Notes: generated from the letters alone by a model not told the origin. A DNA stretch of 64,000 nt from Hymenobacter nivis (GCF_006439025.1 NZ_RCYZ01000006.1:62001-126000), one strand, 5' to 3'; positions 8,983 to 17,157 are shown, counted from the stretch's first letter. A program made the numbers and translations.

Positions 8983-9486
8983 TCAGTAGCGGTCGTAGTA
9001 AGCGCGGGGCTCTTGCACGCCGCCTGGCGGCAGGGGCGTAGGCCCGAAGGCGGCGTCCCATTCCGTCAGTAGCTCGGGCACCAAGGGCGAGTAGTCGGTG
9101 AGCCAGCGCAGGCCGGCCACGGGCTGCGAGAAAAACTGCACGTCGAACTTGATGAACGGGCGCGCCACCAGTAGCAGGCCTTCCACGGCTTGCTGATTGT
9201 AGATGCGCCGGGGCGAGAGCACGATAACCACCTGCTGCAACGAGAGTTGCAACGAGTTTGGAATCCACTGGGTGGCCAGCCAAGCCTGGTCGTAGGCCGA
9301 AATGTCGGGCAGGGCATCTAGCTCCAGCAGGCACCGGCGTACACCCAGTTTTTTGGCCAAGCCCTGGGCCCGGGTGAGGGCCCCCCGGAACTGGCTCATG
9401 TCGCGGCCCGCGGCCCAACTGGTGCGCAGTAAACCCAGAGGTTCGCTGTGCTGCATCAGCAGCTCGCCAATTTCGTTAATAATCAT
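8983..9486 (-). CDS. STAS/SpoIIAA-like hypothetical protein (paralogue 1)
   Basis: Protein of 167 residues without signal peptide or membrane segments. Pattern: an N-terminal strand and helix, a central segment with VRRCLLELDALP, then QAWLATQW, and near the C-terminus DVQFFSQPVAGLRWLT. This last pattern (hydrophobic strand, FF, then xxAlxWLT) resembles the end of SpoIIAA-like/STAS-SEC14 domains. It aligns along its length with the product of 10206-10646, the other gene of the pair. No phosphorylatable Ser could be assigned. Function unknown; a cytosolic signalling or partner-binding role is an inference from fold resemblance only. Confidence 0.6.
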   Translation of the reverse strand: MIINEIGELLMQHSEPLGLLRTSWAAGRDMSQFRGALTRAQGLAKKLGVRRCLLELDALPDISAYDQAWLATQWIPNSLQLSLQQVVIVLSPRRIYNQQAVEGLLLVARPFIKFDVQFFSQPVAGLRWLTDYSPLVPELLTEWDAAFGPTPLPPGGVQEPRAYYDRY

Positions 9487-9667
9487 ATAATATAGCGCCT
9501 AACGGCGCGGGGCCTGGCCAGGTTAATGCAATAGTACGCAACAGCCGGTATAAAATTGTGCGCTGCTTATGGGCCCCAACTACTGAAAAACAGTTCTTTT
9601 GGATTCAACGTCCAGGACCAACGGGGTGAAAAACCCGGCCAACAACCCGCATTTCCCGGCGGCCGGC

Positions 9668-10108
9668 TCAGCCAACGGCTTGGCAAAACTGGCAAGTGCC
9701 TGAAAGTAAGTAGTCGCGCCGCTCGGCCTGGAAGCCGCCGGGCAGCGTCACGGCCGGAATGGCCACCTGGCTCAGGCAGTACGTGTGGGCGCAGGTGCCG
9801 CACTTGAAGTGCACGTGGTTATCAAAGTGAGCCTCCGCGCTGCACTCGATGGAACACGCTGCGTAGCGCAGCACGTCCGAATCGTCGATGACGCGGTGTA
9901 TAAGGCCGCTTTGCTCGAAGCTTTTGAGGGTGCGGTACAGGGTGATGCGGTCGGTGCCGGGCCCCGTTTCCTGCTCAATCTCGGCCCCGGTGAGGGCGTA
10001 GCCCTTGCCCGCCAGGGCGGCCAGCACGGCGCGGCGCACGGGCGTTTGGCGCAGCCCGTGGCGGGTGATGGTTTGGGCAAGGCGGTCGGGGGCGGCGGGA
10101 GCGGGCAT
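9668..10108 (-). CDS. Fur-family transcriptional regulator (Zur-like candidate)
   Basis: DNA-binding metalloregulator of 146 residues. The N-terminal winged helix contains TDRITLYRTLKSFEQSGLI, the family recognition-helix region (about residues 52-70). The C-terminal dimerisation domain has HFDNHVHFKCGTC with Cys103/Cys106 and a second pair Cys139/Cys142, giving a structural zinc site. The usual Fur HHHDH cluster is reduced to spaced His residues (95, 98, 100), so Zur or PerR function is possible. The ATG at 10108 is chosen because the upstream in-frame sequence has no regulator-like content. A perfect 7-1-7 palindrome typical in form of Fur-family operators lies 1.6 kb away (11740-11790) beside a TonB receptor locus. 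Confidence 0.8.
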   Translation of the reverse strand: MPAPAAPDRLAQTITRHGLRQTPVRRAVLAALAGKGYALTGAEIEQETGPGTDRITLYRTLKSFEQSGLIHRVIDDSDVLRYAACSIECSAEAHFDNHVHFKCGTCAHTYCLSQVAIPAVTLPGGFQAERRDYLLSGTCQFCQAVG

Positions 10109-10205
10109 GGGGCGAAGTACGGAAAAGGAGAAGCGTGCGCTGCCCCACCCCACCAAAACCACCGCCGGCCGCGAAGGGTTTCCGGGGGGTGCGGCCGTGG
10201 GGGCC

Positions 10206-10646
10206 CTATCCGGCCAGCCACTCGGCCTGCAGGCGGCGCACGGCCGCGTCGGAGCCGGTGAGCCAGTGCAGGGCCGCGGCGGCATCGTCGAAAAACTGAA
10301 ATTGGAAGCTGCGCAGGTGGCTGGGGCCCAGCATGTTTTCCATCTTGGCCCAGTTGTGCAAGTCGTACTCGTTGTCGAACACCATGGCGGCCTGCAGCAG
10401 GCATGCCTGCCGGAGGATGCCCGGCACCCAGTGCTGCATCAGCCAAATCTCTTCGGTGACGGAGGTGGGCGGCATCCCCGTGAAATCGACCAGCACCCGC
10501 GTGGCCTGGTATTCGGCCAGTAGGGCCAGCCCCCGCATAAACGCCGGCCGGGTGTGGTCTTCCGAGGGCACCGCCCACTGGAAGCGCAGCAGGCGCAGTT
10601 CCGCGTCGGCCTGCGCCACAAGCGAATCGACAACGGGAAGAAGCAT
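10206..10646 (-). CDS. STAS/SpoIIAA-like hypothetical protein (paralogue 2)
   Basis: Protein of 146 residues that aligns end to end with the product of 8983-9486. Shared landmarks are a Trp near residue 24, a VLVDFTGMP strand, IWLMQHWVP, a Gln in the following helix, FQFQFFDD and AALHWLTG. No signal peptide or membrane segment. The shared landmarks with wide divergence elsewhere suggest an old duplication rather than recent copying. It lies 97 bp upstream of the Fur-family gene on the same strand and could be co-transcribed with it. Function unknown. Confidence 0.6.
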   Translation of the reverse strand: MLLPVVDSLVAQADAELRLLRFQWAVPSEDHTRPAFMRGLALLAEYQATRVLVDFTGMPPTSVTEEIWLMQHWVPGILRQACLLQAAMVFDNEYDLHNWAKMENMLGPSHLRSFQFQFFDDAAAALHWLTGSDAAVRRLQAEWLAG

Positions 10647-10756
10647 GGGTGGGGTGTGAGGGGCTGGGCGGGCGGTAAAAATACGGCCGCAAACTCCTCA
10701 CTACGCAATTGCATTGGGCCCCCAGCGTGCTAATAGCCGGGGCCCCACGGCTGCCG

Positions 10757-11668
10757 TTACGCTGCCCAGCGCCGCATTTGGGTGATGAACAGCCGGCTTA
10801 GTCCCGCGCCCACGACATTGCCGGCGGCCATGGCCTGCACCAGCTGGTGCAGGGGCGAGCAGTTATCGCCCAGGGCGTACACGCCGGGCACGGTGGTTTG
10901 GTTTTGCGCATCAATTTGCAGCAAGTTGTTCTCCGTGAGGGCGCAACCCAGCTGATCGGGCAGCGCGCTGGCCTGCTGCCAGGGCAGCCGGGCGTACAAA
11001 ACCGCCGCGGCCGCCAGCCGCCCATCGGCCAGGCGCAGGCCCTGGAGCTGACCCCCGGAGTGCGCTACGGCGGCCACGCGCGTCTCCTCCACAGGCACGC
11101 GCCAAGCGGCCAACTGCGCCCGCACGGGGGCCCCAAACGTGGCCGGCCCGTTGGTGAAAACCGTCAACTCGCGCGTCCAGTTAAGGAGCAGCTGGGCCAC
11201 GTCGGCCACCTGGTCGCCGTTGTGCCAGAGGCCGGTGGGGCGGTCGGCCACCTCGTAGCCGTGGCAGTAGGGGCAGTGGATGATGCTTTTGCCCCAGCAT
11301 TCGGCGAAGCCGGGCACGGGCGGCAGCTCGTCGCGCAGGCCCGTGGCCAGCGCCAGCACCTCGCCCCGGAAGCTGCCGTGCGCGGCTGTGCCGATGGTAA
11401 ACGTGCCGTCGGGCTGCCGCTCGGCCGCCGTGGCTTCGGCGGCGAGCAGCTGCACGGTGGGGTAGGGGGCCAGCTGCTGGCGGGCCTGGGCCGCTAGGTC
11501 GGCGGGGGCGTCGCCGTCGTGCAGCAGCAGGTTGTGGGCGTGGGGCGCGAAGCGGTTGCGCGGCAGGCCCGCGTCGATGACCAGCACGCGGCAGCGGGCC
11601 CGGCCCAGGGCCAGGGCGGCGCTCAGCCCGGCGTAGCTGCCGCCCACAATGATGACTTCGTATAACAC
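10757..11668 (-). CDS. thioredoxin-reductase-like NAD(P)/FAD oxidoreductase
   Basis: Flavoprotein of 303 residues. The FAD motif GGSYAGL begins at residue 9. A redox-active CPYC pair (Cys132/Cys135) sits in the sequence HCPYCHGYE, the thioredoxin-reductase-like arrangement. A C-terminal ALGDNCSP segment completes the FAD site. The NADPH Rossmann motif between them is weak, so this belongs to the broad family of TrxR-like proteins (including AhpF-like and HcbA-like oxidoreductases) rather than a certain TrxB. The start region is divergent from the His-rich protein/TonB receptor genes, with a 51-bp palindrome between them. Confidence 0.8.
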   Translation of the reverse strand: MLYEVIIVGGSYAGLSAALALGRARCRVLVIDAGLPRNRFAPHAHNLLLHDGDAPADLAAQARQQLAPYPTVQLLAAEATAAERQPDGTFTIGTAAHGSFRGEVLALATGLRDELPPVPGFAECWGKSIIHCPYCHGYEVADRPTGLWHNGDQVADVAQLLLNWTRELTVFTNGPATFGAPVRAQLAAWRVPVEETRVAAVAHSGGQLQGLRLADGRLAAAAVLYARLPWQQASALPDQLGCALTENNLLQIDAQNQTTVPGVYALGDNCSPLHQLVQAMAAGNVVGAGLSRLFITQMRRWAA

Positions 11669-11739
11669 AGGAGTGATAGAAAATGGGTTGGGCGAGGTAG
11701 AAATAGGGCGTTTCAGGGCCCCGATGAGATTATAAAGAT

Positions 11740-11790
11740 AACAGCGGTTTTATTAAATGCAACTTAGTTGCATTTAATAAAACCGCTGTT
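11740..11790. promoter_or_regulatory. 51-bp perfect palindrome with a 7-1-7 core; candidate Fur/Zur-type operator
   Basis: Arms 11740-11764 and 11766-11790 are exact reverse complements around a single T. The core TGCAACT-T-AGTTGCA is a 7-1-7 inverted repeat, the geometry known for Fur, Zur and PerR boxes, and is embedded in an AT-rich extension (ATTTAATAAAA). It lies in the divergent region, 72 bp upstream of the oxidoreductase start and about 120 bp before the TACCTTTG element of the other side. As RNA it would form a very stable hairpin, so an attenuator or REP-like role cannot be excluded. Confidence 0.6.
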
Positions 11791-11874
11791 TACGGCCGCA
11801 CCAACTGTGTGGCGCTAGTGCCTATCGGTAAGCAAGGGACGGGCTTAGCCGGTTGCCGTAAGGAAGAATGCTTG

Positions 11875-11914
11875 CTGCAACTGAGCGCAATTATGTTGCA
11901 GTGTTATACCTTTG
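11875..11914 (+). promoter_or_regulatory. promoter (-7 TACCTTTG) with overlapping TGCAAC/GTTGCA half-sites
   Basis: TACCTTTG at 11907-11914 matches the Bacteroidota -7 consensus. Immediately upstream, TGCAAC (11875-11880) and GTTGCA (11895-11900) form an inverted pair sharing the half-site of the nearby 51-bp palindrome, placed where a repressor would block RNA polymerase. This supports control by the same regulator. Confidence 0.5.
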
Positions 11915-11982
11915 GGGCCCCGGTGCGCTGCCGGCCTGCGGGCCGTGCGGGCCACCGTGCTGCTGCCTTACCCGCGTTGCCC

Positions 11983-12330
11983 GTGCTGTTGCGTCGCCAA
12001 TTCTGCGCTGCTTTCCTGCTGCTCTGCTTCGTGCGGGTGCTGCTGCCGGAGGCTTGGGTGCTGGCGCTGCACGCCCACGCGCACACCACGGCCGAGCCGG
12101 CGCGCCGCGCCCACCTCGGCCCGGCCAAGGGCAAGGCCCTGCTGAGCAGCCAGCACCAGCACTGCCACGAAGACTCACTCTACGACGCGGTCTTCCAGCC
12201 GGCGGCGCCGGTGGTGGTGCCGGGGCCCCGGCACTCGGCCGTGGTGGGGCTGCGCCGGCTGTTTGCGCCCTCGGTGTGGGCCGAGGCCGTGGCGGCGCAG
12301 CGCTGCCTGCGGGGGCCCCCAGTGGCGTAG
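11983..12330 (+). CDS. small His-rich secreted/membrane protein of metal-locus type
   Basis: About 115 residues from a GTG start. TTG 11977 is also possible, and an ATG at 11893 lies upstream of the predicted transcription start. A hydrophobic N-terminal segment (FCAAFLLLCFVRVLLPEAWVL) is followed by HAHAHT and, in the second half, a HQHCHED motif. This resembles small His-rich proteins encoded next to metal-related TonB receptors, and metal binding at the envelope is an inference. It precedes the TonB receptor gene by 163 bp on the same strand and probably shares its promoter. I do not recognise a named family. Confidence 0.55.
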   Translation: MLLRRQFCAAFLLLCFVRVLLPEAWVLALHAHAHTTAEPARRAHLGPAKGKALLSSQHQHCHEDSLYDAVFQPAAPVVVPGPRHSAVVGLRRLFAPSVWAEAVAAQRCLRGPPVA

Positions 12331-12493
12331 CGCCGCTGCATTACCTGGCGCGGGCCCTGGGGCCCCACGCTGCTTCCTTTTCATTTTCTGGGGCCATCCA
12401 CTACGCCCGCCGGCTTGGCCCGGGGGCGGCTGGCGCGCTGCTTTGCGCAGCGTTTACGGCTGGTGGCCACGCATTTAAACCACACAACCTGGT

Positions 12494-15145
12494 ATGGGTA
12501 ACCACGCACGACTCAATAAATACGCATTGCCGCGTTTGGCGGCTTCTGCTTTCTCCCGTTTGGTTTTGGAGAAATTGCGGGAAGGCTCCGGTCCTTGGCC
12601 GGGGCTTTCTTGCGCGGAAGCGGGCCGGCCGCGGCTAGCATTCCGGCCCGCGCTGGGGGCCCTGGGTGGCCTGCGTTTGGTAGCCGTCAATACGTTGCTG
12701 CTGAGTGGACTGGCGCTGCACGCCGGGGCCCAAAATGCGGCCCCCGCGCCGCGTGCCCGGCCGGCCGCCGCCGCCGCCTTCACCGGCCACGTGGCCGACG
12801 CCGCCACCGGCGAGGCCGTGCCCGGGGCCACCGTGCTCTTCACCGACCTCAAGCAGGGCACGGCCACCGACGGGGCCGGTAATTTCAGCTTTGCCAACCT
12901 GCCGCGGGGCCGGTTTGGGGTGCAGATTCGCTCGCTGGGCTACACCACCGTAAGCCTGACCGTGGACACGGGCGCGGGCCAGCCGCTGGCCGTGAAGCTG
13001 AGCCCGGCGGCCACCGAAATTGGCCAAGTAGTTGTCACGGGCGTGTCAGCGGCCACCGAGGCGCGCCGCTCGCCGGTGCCCACCACCGTCATCGACCGCA
13101 CCCGCCTCAACCAAACCTCGGGCACAAACGTGATTGACGCCATCGCCCATACGCCGGGCGTGAGCCAGATCACCACCGGGGCCGCCATCAGCAAGCCGGT
13201 GGTGCGCGGGCTGGGCTACAACCGCGTGACGACCCTGAACAACGGCGCCAAGCAGGAGGGCCAGCAGTGGGGCGACGAGCACGGCATCGAAATCGACGAG
13301 TTCAGCATCGACCGCGCCGAGATTATTAAGGGCCCTGGCTCGTTGCTGTACGGCTCCGACGCCATGGCCGGCGTCATCAACTTCCTGGCCCCCGAGCCCA
13401 TCGCCGAGGGCCACATCACCGGCTCGGCCACGGCCAACTACCAGACCAACAACCGCCAGCAGGGCTACTCGTTCGAAAACGCGGGCAACCTCAATGGCCT
13501 GAACTGGCTGGCCCGCGGCACCCGCAAGGTGGCCGGCGACTACCAAAACCGCTACGACGGTCGCGTTTTCAACTCGGGCTTCAACGAGTGGGACGCCAAC
13601 GGCTACGTGGGCCTGAACAAAAGCTGGGGCTACTCGCATCTCACCTTCAGCACCTTCAACCAACAGTTGGGCCTGATCGAGGGGGCCCGCGACTCAGCCA
13701 GCGGGCGCTTCGTGCGCGACTACTTTATTGACGGGGCCCTGGTGTCGGTGCCGGTGGCCAACACCGGATTCAGCGGCTACGGGCTGGCTGTGCCGCGCCA
13801 GCAAATCAACCACTTGCGGTTTGGTACCGACAACAGCTTCATCCTTGGCGACCGCGGGGCCCGGCTGGCCTTGCAGGTGAACTACCAGCAGAACCTGCGC
13901 CGCGAGTTTGGCAACGCCCTCGATCCCGCCGAAACCAACCTCTACTTCCAGCTCCGCACCCTCGACTACGCCCTGCGCTACTACCTGCCCGAAATGGCCG
14001 GCTGGAACCTGACCGTGGGCACCAGCGGCCTGCACCAGCAAAACCGTAACCTGGGCCAAGAATTTCTCATTCCGGGCTACGTCATGAACGAGGCCGGCGT
14101 GTTCGGCGTGGCCAAAAAGACCATCGGCAACCTCGACCTCAGCGGCGGCCTGCGCTACGACGTGCGCCGCATCGGGGCCGATGCGCTGTTTTTAGATACC
14201 GACGGCCGCCCCACAATAGCTGGGGCCCCCGATTCGGAAACCAAGTTCGGCGGCTTCCGCAGCACGTTTAAAAACTACAGCGGCAGCCTGGGCGCGGCCT
14301 ACAACCTGAGCGACCGCCTCACGGTGAAGGCTAACCTGGCGCGCGGCTTTAGGGCCCCCAACATTGCCGAACTGGGCTCGAACGGCCGCCACGAGGGCAC
14401 CATTCGCTACGAAATCGGCCAGTCCGACCTCAAGGCCGAAACCAGCCTGCAGGTGGACGGCGGCATCAGCTACGCCACCGACCACGTGCGCCTGACCGTC
14501 GATGCGTTTGAGAACAGCATTGACAACTACATCTTTACGCGCCGCATCCTCAACCGGGCCGGCACCGACTCGATGACCACGGCCACGGCCGAAGACCCCA
14601 GCGTGGGCGTGTACGAGTACGCCCAGGGCCGCGCCCGCCTGATCGGCGGCGAGGCCACGTTCGACGTGCACCCGCACCCGCTCGATTGGCTGCACTTCGA
14701 GAACTCGTTTTCGATGGTGCGCGCCCGCCAGCTGGGCGTGAGCGACGCCGAGCGCTACCTGCCCTTCATCCCCGCCGACCGCCTCCAGTCGGAGCTGCGC
14801 GGCAACTTCCGCCGCCAGGGCAAGCGCCTCACCAATAGCTACGTGCGATTCCAAATGGAGCACACCTTCGCCCAGGACCGCTACTTCGCGGCCTTCGATA
14901 CCGAAACTGCCACGCCCGGTTACACGCTCTTCAACGCCGGCGTGGGCACCGACGTGGCCGACGCCCGGGGCCGCACGCTGTTCTCGCTCTTCGTCACGGC
15001 CAACAACCTGTTCGATGTGGCCTACCAAAGCCACCTCAGCCGCCTCAAATACGCCGACCTAAACTACACCACCGGCCGCATGGGCGTCTTCAACATGGGC
15101 CGCACGGTGAGCTTTAAAGTAGTGGTGCCGCTGAGCTTCAAGTAA
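12494..15145 (+). CDS. TonB-dependent outer-membrane receptor
   Basis: 883 residues. After an unusually long N-terminal leader, the hydrophobic core of a signal peptide appears near residues 60-78 (ending AGAQ), so translation may really begin further downstream at an alternative codon. A carboxypeptidase-regulatory-like beta domain (GEAVPGATV, about 108-116) precedes the plug (from about 185; VIDAIAHTPGV, GPGSLLYGSDAMAGVINF) and a 22-strand-type barrel containing RGFRAPNIAELGSNG. The gene follows a His-rich small protein and lies near a Fur-family regulator, which suggests uptake of zinc, iron or another metal complex. The protein ends in Phe-Lys rather than a terminal aromatic residue. Confidence 0.9.
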   Translation: MGNHARLNKYALPRLAASAFSRLVLEKLREGSGPWPGLSCAEAGRPRLAFRPALGALGGLRLVAVNTLLLSGLALHAGAQNAAPAPRARPAAAAAFTGHVADAATGEAVPGATVLFTDLKQGTATDGAGNFSFANLPRGRFGVQIRSLGYTTVSLTVDTGAGQPLAVKLSPAATEIGQVVVTGVSAATEARRSPVPTTVIDRTRLNQTSGTNVIDAIAHTPGVSQITTGAAISKPVVRGLGYNRVTTLNNGAKQEGQQWGDEHGIEIDEFSIDRAEIIKGPGSLLYGSDAMAGVINFLAPEPIAEGHITGSATANYQTNNRQQGYSFENAGNLNGLNWLARGTRKVAGDYQNRYDGRVFNSGFNEWDANGYVGLNKSWGYSHLTFSTFNQQLGLIEGARDSASGRFVRDYFIDGALVSVPVANTGFSGYGLAVPRQQINHLRFGTDNSFILGDRGARLALQVNYQQNLRREFGNALDPAETNLYFQLRTLDYALRYYLPEMAGWNLTVGTSGLHQQNRNLGQEFLIPGYVMNEAGVFGVAKKTIGNLDLSGGLRYDVRRIGADALFLDTDGRPTIAGAPDSETKFGGFRSTFKNYSGSLGAAYNLSDRLTVKANLARGFRAPNIAELGSNGRHEGTIRYEIGQSDLKAETSLQVDGGISYATDHVRLTVDAFENSIDNYIFTRRILNRAGTDSMTTATAEDPSVGVYEYAQGRARLIGGEATFDVHPHPLDWLHFENSFSMVRARQLGVSDAERYLPFIPADRLQSELRGNFRRQGKRLTNSYVRFQMEHTFAQDRYFAAFDTETATPGYTLFNAGVGTDVADARGRTLFSLFVTANNLFDVAYQSHLSRLKYADLNYTTGRMGVFNMGRTVSFKVVVPLSFK

Positions 15146-15160
15146 GAATATAGCACGTTC

Positions 15161-15190
15161 TGTAGCGCGGGCTACAAAGTCCGCGCTACA
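15161..15190. terminator. inverted repeat between convergent genes
   Basis: TGTAGCGCGG and CCGCGCTACA form a perfect 10-bp stem around a 10-base loop between the TonB receptor (+) and GNAT (-) genes. It has no T run, so terminator function is likely from position only. Confidence 0.55.
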
Positions 15191-15194
15191 TCCG

Positions 15195-15635
15195 TTAGGG
15201 CCCCGGGTACGGGTTGGGATGGGCAATTTCCAGCCAGCGCTCAGTGTTTTTCAGCGGCGTGTAGCCGTGCTGCTGGTAGAGGGTGTGGGCGTCGAGGGTG
15301 GCCAGCAGGTGGCGGCGCAGGTTTTGCAGGTCGGGGTGGGCCAGCACGGTGCCCACTAGCTGCTTTGAGAGGCCCCGGCCCCGGAACTCGGGCAGCACAA
15401 ACACGTCGCACAACCAGGCAAACGTGGCCCGGTCCGTCACGACGCGGGCGAAACCGGCTAGGCGGCCGTCTGGGGCATAGGCCCCGAAGCACAGCGAGTT
15501 GGCCAGGGCCCGGGCCACGGTTTCGTACGGGATGTGGCGGGCCCAGTACGATTCCTCGCTGAGGTAGCGGTGCACGGCGGCCACGTCGAGCCGGGCCGGG
15601 TCGGTACTGATGGTGAAGGGCGGCAATGGGGCCAT
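15195..15635 (-). CDS. GNAT-family N-acetyltransferase
   Basis: 146 residues from the ATG at 15635. The GNAT core is visible: GFARVVTD strand, WLCDVFVLPEFRGRGLSKQL with the acetyl-CoA-binding R/Q-x-x-G-x-G/A loop (RGRGLS), and a C-terminal YQQHGYTPL segment. Transfers an acetyl group from acetyl-CoA to an unknown amine. In-frame sequence upstream of 15635 lacks coding character. Confidence 0.8.
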   Translation of the reverse strand: MAPLPPFTISTDPARLDVAAVHRYLSEESYWARHIPYETVARALANSLCFGAYAPDGRLAGFARVVTDRATFAWLCDVFVLPEFRGRGLSKQLVGTVLAHPDLQNLRRHLLATLDAHTLYQQHGYTPLKNTERWLEIAHPNPYPGP

Positions 15636-15836
15636 GACGAAAGCAGGCGAGGGCCTGTGAGCAAGGGTGTAAAAGTGCAGCTGGGCAGCGGGGCCCCGCC
15701 GCGCAAATCTATTGCCGGTTCGTGCCGAGAGCCGCCCCAGGGCCCCAGGGCCACGCAACAACCCAATGGGTTGAACTTAGGGTTGATGGCCTGCGTATCA
15801 GGCCCGCAGTTATACTCCGCTGCCCAGTTATTTGCC

Positions 15837-16253
15837 ATGAAAAAGATTTTTGTATTGGCCGCTTTGGTGATGGCCGGCACCGCCGCCCACGCCCAAACCA
15901 CCGTTCCCGCCACAACGACGACGACCACCACGGCCGATCCTGTGGCCGTGCCCATGCCCAGCGCCGCCGAGGCGCGCGACGTGTACAAGCAGCAGCAGGC
16001 CCAGGCCAAGGACGCCAGCCAGGCCACCCGCGAGAGCAAAAACGCCTACAAGGAGCAGCAGCGCGTGCTGAAGGACCAGAAAAGCCAGATGCGCGCCCAG
16101 CGCGCCCAGGCCAAAATGGCCAAGGAGCAGATGAAGCAGCAGCGCACCGCCGAGAAAGCCGCCAAATCGCAGGAAAAGGCAGCCAAGCAGCAAGCCAGAG
16201 CCGCCAAGCAGATGGAAAAAGCGCAAGAAAAGGCCGCCAAGGCCGCGAACTAA
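15837..16253 (+). CDS. small secreted Lys/Gln/Ala-rich coiled-coil protein
   Basis: 138 residues. A clear signal peptide (about 1-20, ending AHAQ) precedes a run of seven Thr (residues about 25-32), then a long charged helix built mainly from Lys, Gln, Ala and Glu (about 45-138) with repeated QAKxAKEQ/KAAKQQ-like units. A periplasmic coiled coil is likely. No enzymatic motif. Low complexity prevents family assignment. Confidence 0.7.
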   Translation: MKKIFVLAALVMAGTAAHAQTTVPATTTTTTTADPVAVPMPSAAEARDVYKQQQAQAKDASQATRESKNAYKEQQRVLKDQKSQMRAQRAQAKMAKEQMKQQRTAEKAAKSQEKAAKQQARAAKQMEKAQEKAAKAAN

Positions 16254-16274
16254 GCCCCCGGCTTGCCCGTAAGC

Positions 16275-16305
16275 AAAGCCCCGGCCGCCCGCCGGGGCTT
16301 TTTTA
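16275..16305 (+). terminator. Rho-independent-type terminator
   Basis: AAAGCCCCGGC pairs with GCCGGGGCTTT around a five-base loop and runs into TTTTTT. It follows the coiled-coil protein gene by 20 bp. Confidence 0.85.
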
Positions 16306-16334
16306 TTGCCATTCCGCCCGCTTTTTGCCTCATC

Positions 16335-16775
16335 ATGGCCGCCAAAAACCCCGTTCAGTACTACCCCTGGCACCATTTTGTGCTTCTGCCCGCCGCCCTG
16401 ATCCTGGCTGGCTACGGCATTACCCGCTACGTGCACGTGGCCGGCGACGACGACCAGATTGCCCGCCTTTGGTTCACGGTAGCCGCTTTGGCGGTGGTGG
16501 GCCTGGGCGTGCTCCTGATGCTGCGCCAGCACTACGCCCTCACGCTGCAAGACCGCATTTGCCGCCTCGAAGTGCGCCAGCGCTACTTTGAAGTGAGCGG
16601 CCAGCGGTTTGCCCCGCTCGAAAAAGACCTCTCGCTGAAGCAGATCCTGACGCTGCGCCTGGCCGGTGACGCCGAGCTGCCCGCCCTGGCCCAAGCCGCG
16701 GCCAAAGAGCAGCTTTCGCCCGCCGACATCCAGGCGCGCATTACCAATTTCCAATTCGATGCCATGCGGGTCTGA
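16335..16775 (+). CDS. DUF6526-like membrane protein
   Basis: 146 residues. Two membrane segments (about residues 15-30 and 45-62) are followed by a cytosolic domain beginning LTLQDRICRLEVRQRYFEV and ending QARITNFQFDAMRV, a pattern I associate with the Bacteroidota DUF6526 family. Function unknown. The ATG at 16335 is chosen because the terminator lies upstream of it. Confidence 0.65.
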   Translation: MAAKNPVQYYPWHHFVLLPAALILAGYGITRYVHVAGDDDQIARLWFTVAALAVVGLGVLLMLRQHYALTLQDRICRLEVRQRYFEVSGQRFAPLEKDLSLKQILTLRLAGDAELPALAQAAAKEQLSPADIQARITNFQFDAMRV

Positions 16776-16854
16776 GGCGGTGCGGGCAAGTGGGGGCCTT
16801 AGCCGCTGCCCGGGCTTTAGGTTAATTGTCTGAAATACTGAAAATTAGTTTGTT

Positions 16855-17157
16855 ATGATTCTTTACAACGTTACGACTAGTCTGGAGCCCGCCGTGGCTG
16901 ACGAGTGGGTGACCTACATGCGCGACGCCCACATGCCGGAGGTGATGGCCACCGGCTGCTTCATCAAAAGCCAGCTCTGCCGCCTGCTCAACGAGGAAGA
17001 CGACGGCGTTACCTACGCCTCGCAGTACTACTGCCTGAGCCTGGAGCAGCTCGAAGCCTACCAGCAGCACTTCGCCCCCGCCCTGCTTGCCGACATGGAC
17101 CGCCGCTTTGCTGGCAAGTACGCCTCATTCCGCACCACGCTCGAAATAGTAGAATAA
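16855..17157 (+). CDS. DUF4286-family protein
   Basis: 100 residues with no signal peptide. The sequence starts MILYNVTTSLEP, then WVTYMRDAHMPEVMATGCF and ASQYYCLSLEQLEAY, matching the compact ferredoxin-like DUF4286 family (dimeric alpha-beta barrel type). Conserved in Bacteroidota; function unknown. Confidence 0.75.
   Translation: MILYNVTTSLEPAVADEWVTYMRDAHMPEVMATGCFIKSQLCRLLNEEDDGVTYASQYYCLSLEQLEAYQQHFAPALLADMDRRFAGKYASFRTTLEIVE

Larger units (their letters stand above)
11669..11982. other. divergent regulatory region
   Basis: 314 bp between the oxidoreductase gene and the likely start of the His-rich protein. It contains the 51-bp palindrome, a second looser TGCAAC/GTTGCA inverted pair at 11875-11900 and the TACCTTTG element at 11907-11914. 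An ATG-initiated reading frame from 11893 is open through this stretch, but the coding quality rises only after about 11980. Confidence 0.5.

Noticed and set aside
11868-12638. Alternative frame across the His-rich protein gene
   Set aside because: Cys/Pro/Ala-rich with no plausible fold and runs into the TonB receptor; the frame ending at 12330 has a hydrophobic leader and ordered His motifs.
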